64,000 bases of DNA from Lichenostomus cassidix (Eukaryota > Chordata > Aves > Passeriformes > Meliphagidae), in assembly GCA_008360975.2 (NCBI GenBank), contig CM039182.1:30446566-30510565 (forward strand), written 5' to 3'. Each line of letters opens with the position of its first letter. Positions within the stretch are counted from its first letter, which is position 1. The notes below the pieces were generated by a model, which saw nothing but the letters and a program-made list of their open reading frames with translations, searched no databases and was not told the origin of the DNA. Positions 11,401 through 24,095 of this stretch are shown here, in pieces. Made by a program: the position numbers and the translations under genes.

Positions 11401-14400
11401 TGTGCAAGACACAGATTTAAAACATATTATACGCACTTTTCTGCACAGTTTGCAGTAAGCACTGCTGATGGTTGTAAATTCAAAACATGTGTGTGTTTCT
11501 CATCAGCTGAGGTTCTATGAAATGCAAAGTATAGTCTAAAATATAGCCTAAGGTATTATAGTGTACATCAAGGACTTACCAGTTAAGTCCTCTGCACAAA
11601 GTTCAATAATTCAGTTCCTTCAGGAAGAGTGTTGCTTGACCTAGTAAGTAACAGCTGAATATCTTAGAGAGAATCTGAGCCAGCATCTGATTTTACAGCA
11701 GCATGAATCAGACGACTGTGTCAATGGCAATACATGTTTCATCCTATTTAGATTGAAAAGGACTTTGGTGCGCAACCTTCAAGCTATTGGTGTAGATACA
11801 TTGGCTGGTCACATTCTGAAAACAGAAAGTTTTGTTTTTCACGCTGTTGGATAAGTGGAATGAATGTCCTTTCATCTGTACCAGTAATGAAAACACACAG
11901 AAAATGTTTCCATTACAGTTGAATTCTGTATGCAATTATGGAACAAAACCATTAAACAAAGAGAAACTTTTCCCAGAATTCCCCTACCACATACACATAT
12001 TGTGGTAATTTACTTTGAATTTAAAAACTCTGATCCTGTTTGTGTGTCTCAAGTAGGAACACTCTTTGTCACATTTGTTCTCAAGTCTTTTAAATTCCAG
12101 GTTTGCATTTTTAAGGCTTTTATTAATGTAGGGACAAGCCAGCTTTTCTACATTCTACAGGCTTGGCACCAAAAGAAGGAAAAACCTCTTCCAATTATAT
12201 TTGGGGCCCAGATCTCTTCTCTCTCCTTCCAGCACCTCTGTAAATGCAGAAGAAATGGTGTGCTGGTATTTCATAATTTACAGTTTCAAGGGCTTCAGTG
12301 ATTGTGAGCTTAGAGAATGTATCCTCCTTTCCTTTCTAAAGTATTAGGAAGTGGCTGTTGTACTGGACTATTGTGTTGGAGATAGAAGAATCACCTATTT
12401 CCCTGCACTATCTCATACTCTCACTAACATGCAAAGAAATGTTTTGTGATAAATAACTACATGGTGTTATGGCCTGTGCTTTCATGTCTTTCCTGAGCAG
12501 ATTCTGAACTGCGCCTCCACCCTACTGCAGGATCTGAAGGTACCATTCCTAGTCCTTAGGTACCACAAGAGACTCTGGTGATTTTACAATTGTTCTACCG
12601 AGGTAGCGATGAGCCTCAGTCAGGTAGTTCCAAGGTGGATTTTTGACTAATCTTTTAATTTACTCTTGATTTTATTTGATAAGGCCCTTTTACATTCTTT
12701 TTGCTGAGCCAATAAGAAAAGGAATCTTAGAGAATCTCCTCAGGTTGTATGTTTAATGTGTATTTTTCAACATCTATGAATCTGCACACATTCATACTAT
12801 GATCTTGCCCTGGCAGGTTGTGTTCAGAGCTGCAGAAAATATGCTCCCAATAAGGAGCATGTACTGGGGACAGATATATCTTATGCTTCCTGCTCCAAAG
12901 GAAGAGGAGTATCAAACTGAAGAGACAATGCTCCCTCTAACAAGCACAAACAATCTGTAATGTAATGAAGGAGACAGTTTAAAGACTGGTAGTACCTGGA
13001 AAGGGGAGCACCTTCTTGAGCACAGATGTCTTAACATCTAGTTATTTTGCTACAACAGTATCTGTATTCTTTATGAACCTGAACAGTCTTATTAGCAATT
13101 TCTAAGGTGTGTAATAAATAGTGGTATATCAGGACCTCTGAAAAAATTCAAAAGCTCTTTGGGACAGTAAGTGAAGAGAAGCCTTGTAAAGTTAGCCATC
13201 AAACTAATTACCATGGAATTTAGGTGAGATACTTAAATTGCTGCAAAGATGTTTCCCATGTTGTAATTAGATGGGAAACTTCCTTATGGACTTCAAAAAT
13301 TTTAAGATAGTTGATTTACAGATTATTTTATACCATATAGACTCACAAAACTGTTTAATTTATAGAGGTTTTTATGACATAGTTTGAACAGTAATAAGGC
13401 TACATTCATACCTGTTTGGGATCATGGTCATGAGTGACCAAATGTTGCCAGTCATCAGTGATGCCCACATCTCAAACCCATGTTGATGTGCTGGGCAATA
13501 CAGCAAAGTCAAACTCACTATGTAACATATGAGTGATTTTATATGAGCATTTTATATGAATATTATGCTGTAAATGTTCTGTTGCAGAACACATCTTCCA
13601 TTTCTCATGGCTGTATGAACCAGTATGCCCTACAGTAAAGTTTGGGGTCAATTAAAGCTGCTGCCTTAGTATACCTGCTGCTTTAACATACCCTAAAGTC
13701 AATTATGGGTGTGGAGAATTGCCAGTAAATTCTGATCTTGACCATGACTCTGTTCAGCCTTCATTTTTCTCCTTTCTAAGCTTGCTTCACTGTTTTAGAA
13801 ACTTTTCAATATATTGTGCTAAACTGCAGTCATGACAGTTCAGCTTTACAAGATCTTTCTAGCAAGAAAAAAACCCAAAAGATCTCTCTAAAACCTCTGG
13901 TTTAGATTTCATTTTATTTGTAATCTTTTATGAACAAATTACGAAATATACTTCATTCACAAATTGGAAATATTTACAATTTCTTTACAACAAGGCATTA
14001 TTGAGGTTTTGATTTATGGCATTCTTAGAGCATTCTGTCTTTCAAAACAAAGACATTGGTGTTGTTTTCAGCACACTGTTCATTTACACTCTGGATGTGA
14101 AATAGGAGCTTTTTGGAAGAGGAGTTTGCACTCTCTTTAGATATGATCTATTGGGAAAACTGGATGCATTCAAAATGTGAGGAGAGGGACTGTGCAGATG
14201 TGTTGCTGTACCATGCCATGATCTGAAACCATCATTTTACACCAGATGCTGCTAAGTGGAGAGGAGAAAAAGATTCCCCTGAGCCATTCTTCCTCTGCCT
14301 TCTCCTTTAAACAGGCTAAAAGCAGTTCAGTTTACTTTTTTTCTGATTTTCGAGTCTTCATGAGAATAAGAGTCTTGAGAAGTCTATTTCAAATACTATT

Positions 14401-15848
14401 ACAATTCAGAAAGATTATTCAGACAAAAAACTGAAGGAGAGTAGCCAGGAAGTGAATAAATATCGTATATCCGCAAAATGTTTAGGAGACAAATTTTGAA
14501 CATGATTCTAAAAGGGAGTTGCAACTGTGCTGGTTTGCAGTTGTGACATTTGAGCCATAAAAGCTAAGATAGTTTCATTTTCTTAATTTCTTGGAGTCTA
14601 TTTTTTTCCTGAAGAAAATTCTAAAACCACTTCCTTCCATGGAACTTTTAAAACTGTCTTAATATACACTTCCATTATAAATCAGATGTGGGCCACCATT
14701 GCTTAGGTTGTCTGTCATTTCCTAGAACAAGAATAGAAAACATTAATTAAAATTAGAATTATTGTGTTTAAAGGTGTTTAAAATTCAGTTATCTAAGGTT
14801 GTGATGAAAGTTGAACAATCTCTGAATTTCAAACATTCAGAAACACTTTCCTTTTTTCTTAGCTTGATAAATCTCATTATTAAAAAAATCAGATTTCTGC
14901 CTACATAAATTAAGTACACTTGAATGCTGATAGACTCATAGGGATTGAGTTGGACATTACACTCAGACCACGTATACAGCATTGATGGCATCTGTACAAG
15001 TTTGTGACATTGTCATTTGAAACTGCATCAACTCAAGCTTGTGTGCTGGTCTACAAAAGAACGAAATGGTAGTTAAGTCTCTGTTTCCATTCAAACCTCT
15101 ATCTGTGCTGGCATGCTACAAACAGATGCCATTCAATGCTTGCTGAAATAGACATTTGGGAAGTAGGTCTAGATCCAAACAGGATCTAAGGCGTTTAACT
15201 GCTTGTTTTCCCTTGGGATGAGACTGATTTTAGTTTTCCCTTAATATGCCAGTCTACAATTTTTAGCAGTTTGGGGATTGCTTCTCCAGTGGCAGGTGAG
15301 TCATCCCAGAGTAAGCTGACCGGCTCATGAGTCAGAATCCTAAAGCACCCAAACCAAGATTTGTTTGGAGATAGATTTTCTAATTCTTAAATTGAAATCC
15401 AAACAATACCCCCTTAGCAGCTGTCTAAGCATAGAGATGGCTACATTAATTAAACAGTTCCCTGATCTTCGAGGCTAATGGTTGGAACTACTTTATGCTG
15501 AGCAGTCCCAGGACTATTTCATACCAAAGTGAATGTGGATGCAGAAATAAGTGATCTGCTGCCTATGTCCAATGACAGAGAACATTCAGGTATGCCAAGA
15601 GGAATGGGTGCATTTAAAAATCCAGCTTGGGCTATTTCAAAAATTCAGGTAGATGAGGTGGAAATGCCACTGTTGGACTAGTTCTAAAATGGTTGCATGA
15701 TGACCAGAGGTTCTTCACTACATGGAAAGATTAAATTCTTCTTCCTCCTAGTTACTCTTGGAGAAAATGTGGAATAAAAGGGATGTTTGTACCCCTTCCT
15801 GTGGAAGCTTCTATTAAAAAAATTGAAGCAAGATTCATTGGGCTAGAC

Positions 15849-15868
15849 AGAGAGAGAGAGAGAGAGAG
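15849..15868. repeat. (AG)10 microsatellite
   Basis: Ten uninterrupted AG dinucleotides in TMEM196 intron 3. Confidence 0.97.
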
Positions 15869-17040
15869 CAAAAAAGACAGGAAGAAAGAACCCAAGTCTA
15901 TACCATAGTAACTGAGAATCATGGTAAAGAGAAGAAAATTATACAATGTGGTCTTTATTACTAGTCTTACTCTTTCTCTCTCTTCTTTTAATCCACAATA
16001 TTTGGGAAGCAGAGACCAGAACTCAGAGTTTAACATAAAGGTAGAAAGCACTGATGCCTCTTTTCTCAGGTGTTACCAGCTACATTTTAAAGTCAATCAC
16101 AAGACTTAATTGTTCCCTCCACAGTTTTTGAAAGAAGGGATGTTCTATTCTCTACAAAGAAAGCTTAGGGTCATCAAAGCAAGTGGCCTTGCCAGTTTAT
16201 ACTCCCGAATCAAACATAACCTTCAATCAAGAGAAAATCAAGTGTGAAACTAGTTTGAGTATTCTCTACCACCCAGGTCTCCATTTGCAGATGATGGTGT
16301 AGGATGTTTTTATATTGTGCCTTATTCCCCTCATATAATGAAGAAGAACATGCATGCCTAACACTGGACTATGGATCCCAGTTTGGGGGTTGTCTGCTCT
16401 GAAACAAGGCATTATATTTTGCGTATTTGTGGGTGCCTAAAGCCTTTTTTGGATCTATGCTGAAGATATCTGTCAGCTGGGAAAGGGACCAAGAATACCA
16501 AAGCCATTTAATAGTAACTATCAGTCAGACACATTTCGGTAGTAATGGTCTGTCAGAAGGCTACTCATGAGTGAGTGTCAGTTTCCTTTTTTCAGCTTCA
16601 TCACTTGAATTCTCTGCAGACATCAGCTATTTGAATATCATCGTAATTTCAGAAAATATCAAAACCCATTTATTTTCCCCAATATTTCTATTTTAAAAAA
16701 TGTTAATTGAAAAAAAAAAAGTTGCTGAATTCAGGGAATGAAGGAGCACACAGATTAGAAGCAGAGTGAATCAATGGTGGCTACATCCAAATAAGGGTAT
16801 TTGGATGCCTATAACTAGGGTGAATATTTTAAATACTCAACTTACTTCCAGATTGCAGCATTCACCACGTAGAGTTATGTCACTACCTGGAAGCACCATT
16901 CCTGCCTCAGAGTGACATCACAGCATCAGCCAACTTTGATTAGCTGAAACTATGACTTCCTCATAGAGGTGGCCCTTCCTGAAGTGACATAACAACATGG
17001 TAGCTCCCTAGTGTTCAGCGTACCTTGGAGGTAACTCTGG

Positions 17041-17530
17041 TGTCGGGGGAATCACCGGACAGCTGGGCAGGTCGGTTATTTCAATACCCCTCAATCTCTA
17101 ATATAAATATAACAATTATACGATAAATATAGCACAAACAAATGCACATGCAGTACATGTCTATATTACTGTATATCAGTATAAATATACAATATAGTCT
17201 TATATATAAAACACTTTAAAGCTATTTTCTAAATTAGGGTCTAATTTAATGTAAGTTTTTAAGAAGACTTCATTATTTTTTCGGGGCATGCTGTGAGCTA
17301 GTGTACTCAACACTGCCGGCACCCGGCAGCCTATGGGTCTAAGAAGTCCCGAGTCAGGCCATCTGTACATGCATACTTGACCCTACAGCAGGCAGTCTGC
17401 CATCAGTGGGGTGCATCCCACATCCACTGAGCTTTTGCAATAGGGTTGCTCTGCACATGCATCATGGCCCTTCACCCCAGATAGGTGGACACCTGGCAGG
17501 CCTCGTTGCTAAGTGTCAAAAAGCTCATTA
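17041..17530. other. Locally GC-rich block of unknown type, possibly LTR-derived
   Basis: Starts at 'tgtcgggggaatcaccgg', passes through an AT-rich middle with a TATA-like 'tatataaaac' (about 17202-17211), and continues with CpG-bearing sequence 'tcggggcatgctgtgagc' and a 7-base perfect hairpin (17313-17329). Composition and CpG content differ sharply from both flanks. A 5' TG and an internal TATA box suggest an old LTR, but I found no matching end, no AATAAA and no target duplication. Confidence 0.3.
17313..17329. repeat. Perfect GC hairpin CTGCCGG-CAC-CCGGCAG
   Basis: A 7-base stem and 3-base loop lying inside the unassigned GC-rich block. It may be part of an element's secondary structure. 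No terminator role is expected in this intron. Confidence 0.85.
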
Positions 17531-18967
17531 GGTCAGCAGGCCAGAAAAGCAGGTAGTGAACTACTGCTATACATGGTCATCTTCACCCCAGATTGATAGG
17601 GTTGGCAGATGTTTTTATTTTGAAAGGTTTTTCCTTCTTTCTTCCTTTCCCTCTCTTCTCTCATCTTTGTCCTTGTTGAGACTAAGTCAATCTGAAAGTC
17701 AAGATCTAGCCTTCCATCTGAAAGATCATGATCATATTTGCCTAATAGCTCATGAGGATTCTTCTTCATTTTACAATGAGATGGAGAAATGTATCTCTTC
17801 TCTTGATTTTATCACCTTGCTTTATGTTACTGTTGTAACCTCTGATATTTAACTTTTTAAAATATGTTTAAAATATCACCTTTTTAAAATGTTTCAAATG
17901 TCCTCTTTTTAAAACATGTTTCAAACATCATCTAAAGTGAATTCAGTCTATGTTTCTACTTGGAGTTTCAGTTAAGAAAACAACAGTGACAAGTAATTTT
18001 TAACTGCTATATCATGTTTTGTCACAGAATTTGTAAACAATTCTACAGTCTGAGCAAACTAATCCTTGCACTGCTGTTCAGAGGTCTCAATAGAGAACAG
18101 CCTCTTGAACTTAACAGTAATGCAAACTTGCATGTGGAGGTTTAGGTGGGCAGTCCTCTTGACTTTTGTTCTTTTTTCTGCTCATTTCTGTAAAATGAAA
18201 GGCAATGGATACTAAGTCCAAATGTAAAGCACAGGGTTACAGTGAACACTTAACTCCTCAAATATTATTCAGATCTGTAAAGTCAAGGAGGTGATTTCAA
18301 GAATTCCATTCAATTAATTATTTTGATCCTATGTGCTCAGCTTTGGGAGATTCAGTTTCAGCACCAAAATATGTTCCTATACACCTTGGTGGGCTTCCTT
18401 TTAATAGAGAAAGGAATTAAATGCTCAGAGCTGCTGAAAATGAGACCAGTTTCATTTAGGTGTCTAAATATGCCTTTAGATACTTAGGTTTAGTCATCTA
18501 GGTTTGTGAACTGTGGCTTTTGTGTTTAAATAACCTAATTTATAAGCTAAGTACTTGGGAGAGGAAGAAATTGATTAAATCCTGGAAGCATGCAATGATG
18601 TGGTTACAGAAAGCATTCTGTGCTTTTCTCACAGTACAATACATGATAACCCATATTAATAAGGCTTCCAATTATTTATGAACTGCTATATTTAGCTGCT
18701 AAGCCCCTGAATAACTACACAATGGAATTATGTTGAAAATGGATGTACTTCATTGAAATGGATGTACTGCAAATATACAGTACCTAAAAATAGCTCCATA
18801 TAACGCAGCATAATAAAGCTTACACAGAATGGCAGCATTTCATTTTCCAGAAGGTTCTTCTTATATAAAACAGAACACTGAATACATGTCTTGGTAATTG
18901 TAAACATTAACACATACAGTAACATATCAGGAGAAGCAGAACAAATAAGGGAGGACACACAACTCAC
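17531..18967. other. Intron 3 next to exon 3: no gene recognised
   Basis: AT-rich. The first 240 bases after the exon 3 donor (18967-18728, minus strand) stay open in the TMEM196 frame and are discussed as a possible retained-intron C-terminus. There is a pyrimidine-rich stretch at about 17620-17680 and a run of 'tttaaaatatgtttaaaatatc'-type short repeats at about 17850-17925. Confidence 0.6.
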
Positions 18968-19222
18968 TTTTTCTGCCATTTCATGGGAGTGATGCAATGA
19001 ATGTTCCCTTTCTGAGAACATTCGCCTTTGTTCATAGCTGGCTAGCCGACAAGTGAGCCATGAAGAAAGGGTGCAACCACCAATTCCAATGCATGCAAGA
19101 GACATGGAGGCAAGATGCAAAGAATAGAGAGCAGATGACTTCTTTGTCAGAGCACGAAGAAATTGAAAATTTAAGATTCCTCCAATTAGTCCACAGATGC
19201 AACAGGCAGAAAAAAGTATCAT
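18968..19222 (-). CDS. TMEM196: TMEM196 exon 3
   Basis: An 85-codon exon (residues 75-159) on the minus strand, beginning [15 protein letters not shown] after a CTCCTGACAG acceptor at 19232-19223 and ending at HEMAEK before the donor GTGAGT at 18967-18962. Residues about 74-96 form helix 3. A short basic loop (RALTKKSS) follows, then helix 4 at about 109-131 ([15 protein letters not shown]). The tail is rich in Arg, Glu, Ser and His ([20 protein letters not shown]) and is predicted to be cytosolic. The sequence is nearly the same as mammalian TMEM196 as I recall it, so the exon is clearly under coding constraint. The frame stays open past the donor to 18728, which would give a different C-terminus if the intron were retained. 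The next coding exon, expected to encode about 19 residues, was not found downstream. Confidence 0.96.
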
Positions 19223-21019
19223 CTGTCAGGAGAGACAAGAGAGGTTATGTCACAGTAGTATTTTTTCAAAGATGGACTCATGCATATAAAATATGAGACT
19301 AACAATAATTTAATTCTTTGATAATGACTGCAAAACGCTGCACAGACACTTGTTTTTAACTCCCTTAGCTCCCACATTGCTCCAAGGAAATACATTTCTT
19401 TCTGGTATACAAGGGTTAATATTGATGTGGCATGTAAGAAAAAGTTGAGCAGGTAAATGAGCAGGTAAAGTTAAAACCTAGTCAATGGAAGGACTACTAG
19501 GACACAAATCTGATTTCCGGCTGTTCATGCAAAACAGTAGCATGACAGAATGTGTCATAATTTTCTATTGTGCAGTTTATCACCACATCTCATGAGGAGT
19601 GAATGCCTCATGTATTTGTAGTGAATCTCTTGCTTTGTGTGCCATCTGACTCTGCCTCCTGCTCAATTATAATTTATTCAGTCAGACAGCAGATTGGAGG
19701 CTTCCTCAGTCTTTGTGGGGTCTTTGGAAGTGTTCAAGATGAATGTGCTGGTCAAAGAAGCAAAAGAAACAACAAAGAAATCTATGATACTGCTCTACAG
19801 AAGGTCAGCTCTATATGGTTGGTTGGTTGGGTTGATTTTAACTAGGTTAAAATGTTTCTGTGAATTTTACAAGGCTGTGAAACAGGCTGCAATCAATGAG
19901 ACATATTTAAACACTTCCTATTGCTTTTAATCACAAAGATGTTACGCTGGCTCAGGATGTCCTTTGACCACAAATGATTCAGGAGCAAAAGACCTGATCA
20001 TGGAGACATTGCTAAATGATTGTCTTATTCACTTCCATTGATACTGCTGACCTGTCAGATGATGATCTAGATGGGCCTTTGATGTTTCTCAATATGACTT
20101 TGGATATGTACTTATCTACTGTGGTAGCAAAAATTTATGGAGTCTTACAGACTACTTCTGTACACAACTGGGATGAGAATTTCATCAGGAATGAGGCATT
20201 GAGGGTGTATATTGCAGTCCACTGGCAAGTGACTATTCCATGAGACCTCCAGAAGAGATGGCTTTTAGAAACTGCTTATGTTGTAAGAAATGGGACTGTC
20301 ATTTTAACAGGGTTTAGGATAACTCATTGATATTAAAAAATAATTGGAGGGAACTCTTGATTCCTATCACACGTATGCTGGTTTTATGTGAATTCCATCT
20401 GTATGTGGCAGAATAATCAAGCTGACAGAAAATTAGGACTGGAATTACCACTTTCAATGGGATCGTATCTTTAATATAAAGTTCTGCTGTGACTTGTTGC
20501 ATAATAACACCATTTTTCTGTTCTCAGAAAATGATTGTACTCTGAAGAGACATCTTCCATCACTTTAAAACTTACTTACATGTGTTTCAGGTTTCTAAAC
20601 AAACTCATTAAAGCACTTAACAGCTGTGATATCTAGAAACAAACTTCATCAGCAGCCTTACTGAGATGGTAACCCAGAGTTATTTTTTAAAGGAGAGAAG
20701 ATATAGTCCAGTGACATTATTGAGAAGCATTTGTTGACTTGATATAAATCTGTGTGAAGTGGTTTCCCATCAAAGTTTATCCAGATACGGATAAATAGGG
20801 ATGTATTGCTTAAATAGCATGACCTACATAGGCCATTTCAGAACTGCCTTGTTTTTTATGATTTTTCCAAAGTGCTGCCTGCTATTTTTTGGATTGCTGA
20901 CTTGCAATTTTTCAAACTGTTTATCAAAAACACTTGGATACAGAAAGCCCCCAGTAAAGAGTTCAAACTAGATAAGTAAGCCTTTCAAATAGAGATATAG
21001 ATACAGTGAGAAAACTTAC
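18968..21019 (-). other. TMEM196: TMEM196 intron 2 with flanking exon 3
   Basis: Intron 2 occupies 21019-19223 (about 1.8 kb), from donor GTAAGT to acceptor CTCCTGACAG. It is AT-rich. I recognised no repeat family, RNA gene or additional exon in it. The open frames here are short and lack splice context. Confidence 0.8.
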
Positions 21020-21076
21020 AACAAGTCCAGATTTTTTTTTGGCACACAATATTCCACATATGCCGCACAGCAGGAA
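21020..21076 (-). CDS. TMEM196: TMEM196 exon 2
   Basis: A 57-base internal exon on the minus strand encoding 19 residues, FLLCGICGILCAKKKSGLV (residues 56-74). It completes the second membrane helix and gives the short basic KKK turn before helix 3. The acceptor is a T-rich tract (an A-run on the + strand at about 21081-21105) ending in GCAG at 21080-21077. The donor is GTAAGT at 21019-21014, a near-ideal 5' splice site. Both ends are phase 0. The exon is too short to stand out as an open frame and was found by reading for the TMEM196 segment between helices 2 and 3. The lysine codons form a run of nine A residues, which could be prone to slippage. Confidence 0.92.
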
Positions 21077-21104
21077 CTGCAAAAAAAAAAAAAACAACAA
21101 AAAA

Positions 21105-23227
21105 CCAAGCAATTATTTAATCATTTAAAGTATGAAGTTCAAATCCTGCTGTGTTGCTGTGGTGGTGACCACAGTTTAGGCAATGGATACAGTTTTCAGC
21201 ATTTTTGTCACAAACCTTATGTTTCAGGAGGTTATAACTCAACCATAAACACTCTTATCTGAGAAGAAACTGGAATGAGAAGTCAGAGTGACCACGATAA
21301 CTTATGAGAAAAGAAATAAAATCTTAATTTTAAGCTGCTTAGGTAAACAAGTTGGAAAAAAAACCCCAATGTTGCAAGCATAAAAATGCACTTTTTACTG
21401 TTTTCATTTTCTTTCAGAAAAGTTTAGCAAGGTACTAGTCAGTGATCCAAATCATCTACTTCTAAGCATAGCATAGGGACTTAATGCCCTGATGCTACCA
21501 TCTGAACCACTGAAGAATCACATATGGATCGTTGCCTTCAAGACAGTGGGACTCTGGGAAAGAATGTAATTCAGTCACGTCCGTGGGTGCAGATTTAAAT
21601 CTGAATACATCTGTTGGTGTGACTGCTCTGGGCATGCAGGAAGATCTGTTACAGACTCATGATAGCCCAGTTTGCAAGAGATAGCATGAAGGTATCTGTA
21701 CTTTTTCTTATGTGATTCCCTCACACAAACTGATCTGTTAATTGTAGCATCAAGCATTAGGCAAAACTTAATTAACAAAACCAGAAAAATGCATACCAGC
21801 TGATAAAAATAGGTGGGAATGCTTTATAGTGACCTCTGTCAAAGACCAGTGATGTCCTCTGATTTCTCTTTCCTCCTACAGGAGACTTTAATGAGGAAAA
21901 CAGTGAATAGTCCCCAAGGGAGCATTCCTGGTAGGAACTACAGTAGTTGTGTGAAAGCAATACAGCCTTCTCCAGGTGTTAGCAATACAGGCAAAAGATC
22001 TCCTTGATACCTCATAAACTCCTTTATTAAGAAATCTGTGCTATTTATTTTTAGTAAAGCTAACCTTACACCCCCATTGGGAAGTAATTTTACAGTTTTA
22101 AAACTGGATTTTTCCACATCCTTTTTGCACTGAGATGGTATTTCTAGCAAAAGGCTCTGCTTGACGCTGATTTAGAATTAAATCACAAAACAGACATGGC
22201 TGCTAGGTAAGAAATTAAAAAAAACAAACAAACCAAACCCTAAGAGTTTCTATACAGCATTCAGTGTCTGGGTAATATATTGCAGATACATCTCATTTAC
22301 ACTCTAAAATTTTGCAACTTCACTATTTCAGTTGAGGAGTTGCTTTAATGCACAGTTTATCTGCCTCTAACTAAAGCAGTTCATGCATATAGCTAAGCAT
22401 AAGCCTTGAGATGTATTTTTACTGAGTTAGATCCATCAAATCAGTTCCCCACAATGAATGTGGATAAATTTTGTATATTATTTACCTTTATACTAAGCAT
22501 GGGATGTGAATTTAATACCAATCTGATTATGAAGAGGGCTGGGTCATGTAGACCATAGTGCTGAATGGCTCAGGACATACCAGAACACACAGCTGGTAAT
22601 TGCTACTAGAACCCACTGACTGGAATAACAATAAAACAAAACAAAACAAAACAAATCAGCAGTGGCAATGCTCCCTCTCCGCCTTTCCCACAGGCAGACA
22701 AGATTTCAGCTCATCATATCTGCTTTTTAAGAGTTCACTCAGGCTTTCTGTGAAGTTTTGGTGTTTCCCTCTCAGTCCCGCCATTACGGATTGCTTTTCA
22801 ATTGAAGGCATACTTCAGATTTTCTCATGTTGTGTTTTTTCTCAAAATACAGAAACCTCCAATGAAATTTGTTGAAGACATCTTTGTAATTAAGTTTTAT
22901 TCATTCAGACTTGATAAAGTGGATTAGTATTTTAATTTCTCTCTGTAGTGATTGAATAGAATTGAAAGGAAATATTTTATATATAGAAAAATTAATGACT
23001 GTTGGAAGATACCACCACAGATAGTTTTTAACTTGCTAACTTGTTTAAAAAACTGTAGGTTTGATAATTTACCTTCAAAGCTGAAAGAGTATGAAAGAGC
23101 AGATTGCCAATTTTTTCGAGAATGTTCTAATTCTGCTCCAGTTTGAGTCAATGGAGCTAATCTACGAGCCCTAAGGTACCAGCTTCTCAGAACAAGAGGT
23201 GACTATTCCATTTAAAGTATCTGACTA
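21105..23227. other. Intron 1 near exon 2: no gene recognised
   Basis: AT-rich intronic sequence with short A/C-rich tracts at about 22207-22240 and an (AAAAC)n microsatellite at 22633-22655. No repeat family or exon was recognised. Confidence 0.6.
22633..22655. repeat. (AAAAC)n microsatellite
   Basis: More than four units of the pentamer AAAAC in TMEM196 intron 1. Confidence 0.95.
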
Positions 23228-24095
23228 CCTGTAGTAAAGATCTGGATGCAGTAGTTAAAATGTACATTAAGTTTCCTAATGATACTAAACTAGGAGAAAC
23301 CATGAATCCTGTTAAGTGTAGAGAGACCTTACAGAGAGATGTGAATAGACATAAGCTGGGCAATCACCAACCATATGAGAGCAAGTGCCAGATTCTGCAC
23401 CTGAGACAGCATCATACACAAGTATTGGGGGACAGGAGATTGGAAAGCAGCCACATGAAAAGATATCTGGGAGTCCAGCTGGATGACAAGTTCAATGTGA
23501 GTCAGCTGCGCCCTGGCAGAAAAAAGGCCAACCATTTCCTGTTCCTCAAGAACAGCATCAGGAGCTGGTGGAGGGAAGTGATTACCCTGTTCTGTTTGGC
23601 TCTGGTGCAGCTCCATGATGAGCACTGTGTGCTGGGTTGGATTCCTCAGTATAAGAAAAACATCAAACTAATAGAGTATATCCAGAGGAGGGGACCAAGA
23701 CGGTGAAAGGCCTTAAGGGCAAGACTTACAAGGAGCAGCTGAGGTCACTTGGCTTGTTCAGCTTGAAGAAGAGAAGGCTGAGGGTTGACGTCCACAGAGT
23801 CTACACCTTCCTCAAGGGGGACAATGGGGGGAGAGACTTCTCTTTGATGATCAATGATAGGGCACAAGGAAATGGAGTGAAGTTTCATCAAAGGAAGGTT
23901 CTTTGCTAGGAGGGTCATCAGTCACTGGAACAGGCTCCCCAGGAAAGGGATCATGGCACCAAGTCTGTTAGAGGTCAAGGAGCACTCTGGATGCTGCTCT
24001 TAGTCTTGTGGTTTAGTGTTAGGAAGTTCTGCAAGAAGCATGGAGTTGGACTTGGTGATCTTTATGGGTCACTTCCAACTTGAGAAATTCTATGA
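23228..24095 (+). pseudogene. CR1 LINE, truncated, with a dead reverse-transcriptase remnant
   Basis: The longest CR1 copy here. The plus-strand frame 23260-23706 (148 codons) is the C-terminal part of a CR1 ORF2 reverse transcriptase. It reads KFPNDTKLG where active CR1 has a FADD catalytic box, then LQRDVNRHKL, KCQILHL, KRYLGVQLDDK, KKANHFLF, WWREVITLFCLALVQLHDEH and PQYKKNIKLIEYIQRR, and stops soon after. The first catalytic Asp position is Asn and the Ala is Pro, so the enzyme would be inactive, and everything upstream is missing (5' truncation). The remainder is the CR1 3' untranslated region, ending near 'cacttccaacttgagaaattctatgac'. It lies antisense to TMEM196 in intron 1. Confidence 0.93.

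Larger units (their letters stand above)
7691..17040. other. Intron 3 of TMEM196: no gene recognised
   Basis: About 9 kb of AT-rich DNA. It includes a T/G-rich low-complexity tract (8326-8405, reiterated 'ttggttttg' words), a locally GC-richer part at about 8870-9010 and an (AG)n microsatellite at 15849-15868. Reading frames are all short and lack coding character. I saw no tRNA, CR1 or other known element here. Confidence 0.55.

Noticed and set aside
13441..13510. Candidate for the missing TMEM196 terminal exon (a 'catgttgatgtg' match)
   Set aside because: Only the Asn-Met part of the expected tail could be forced to fit. The neighbouring codons and the acceptor do not.
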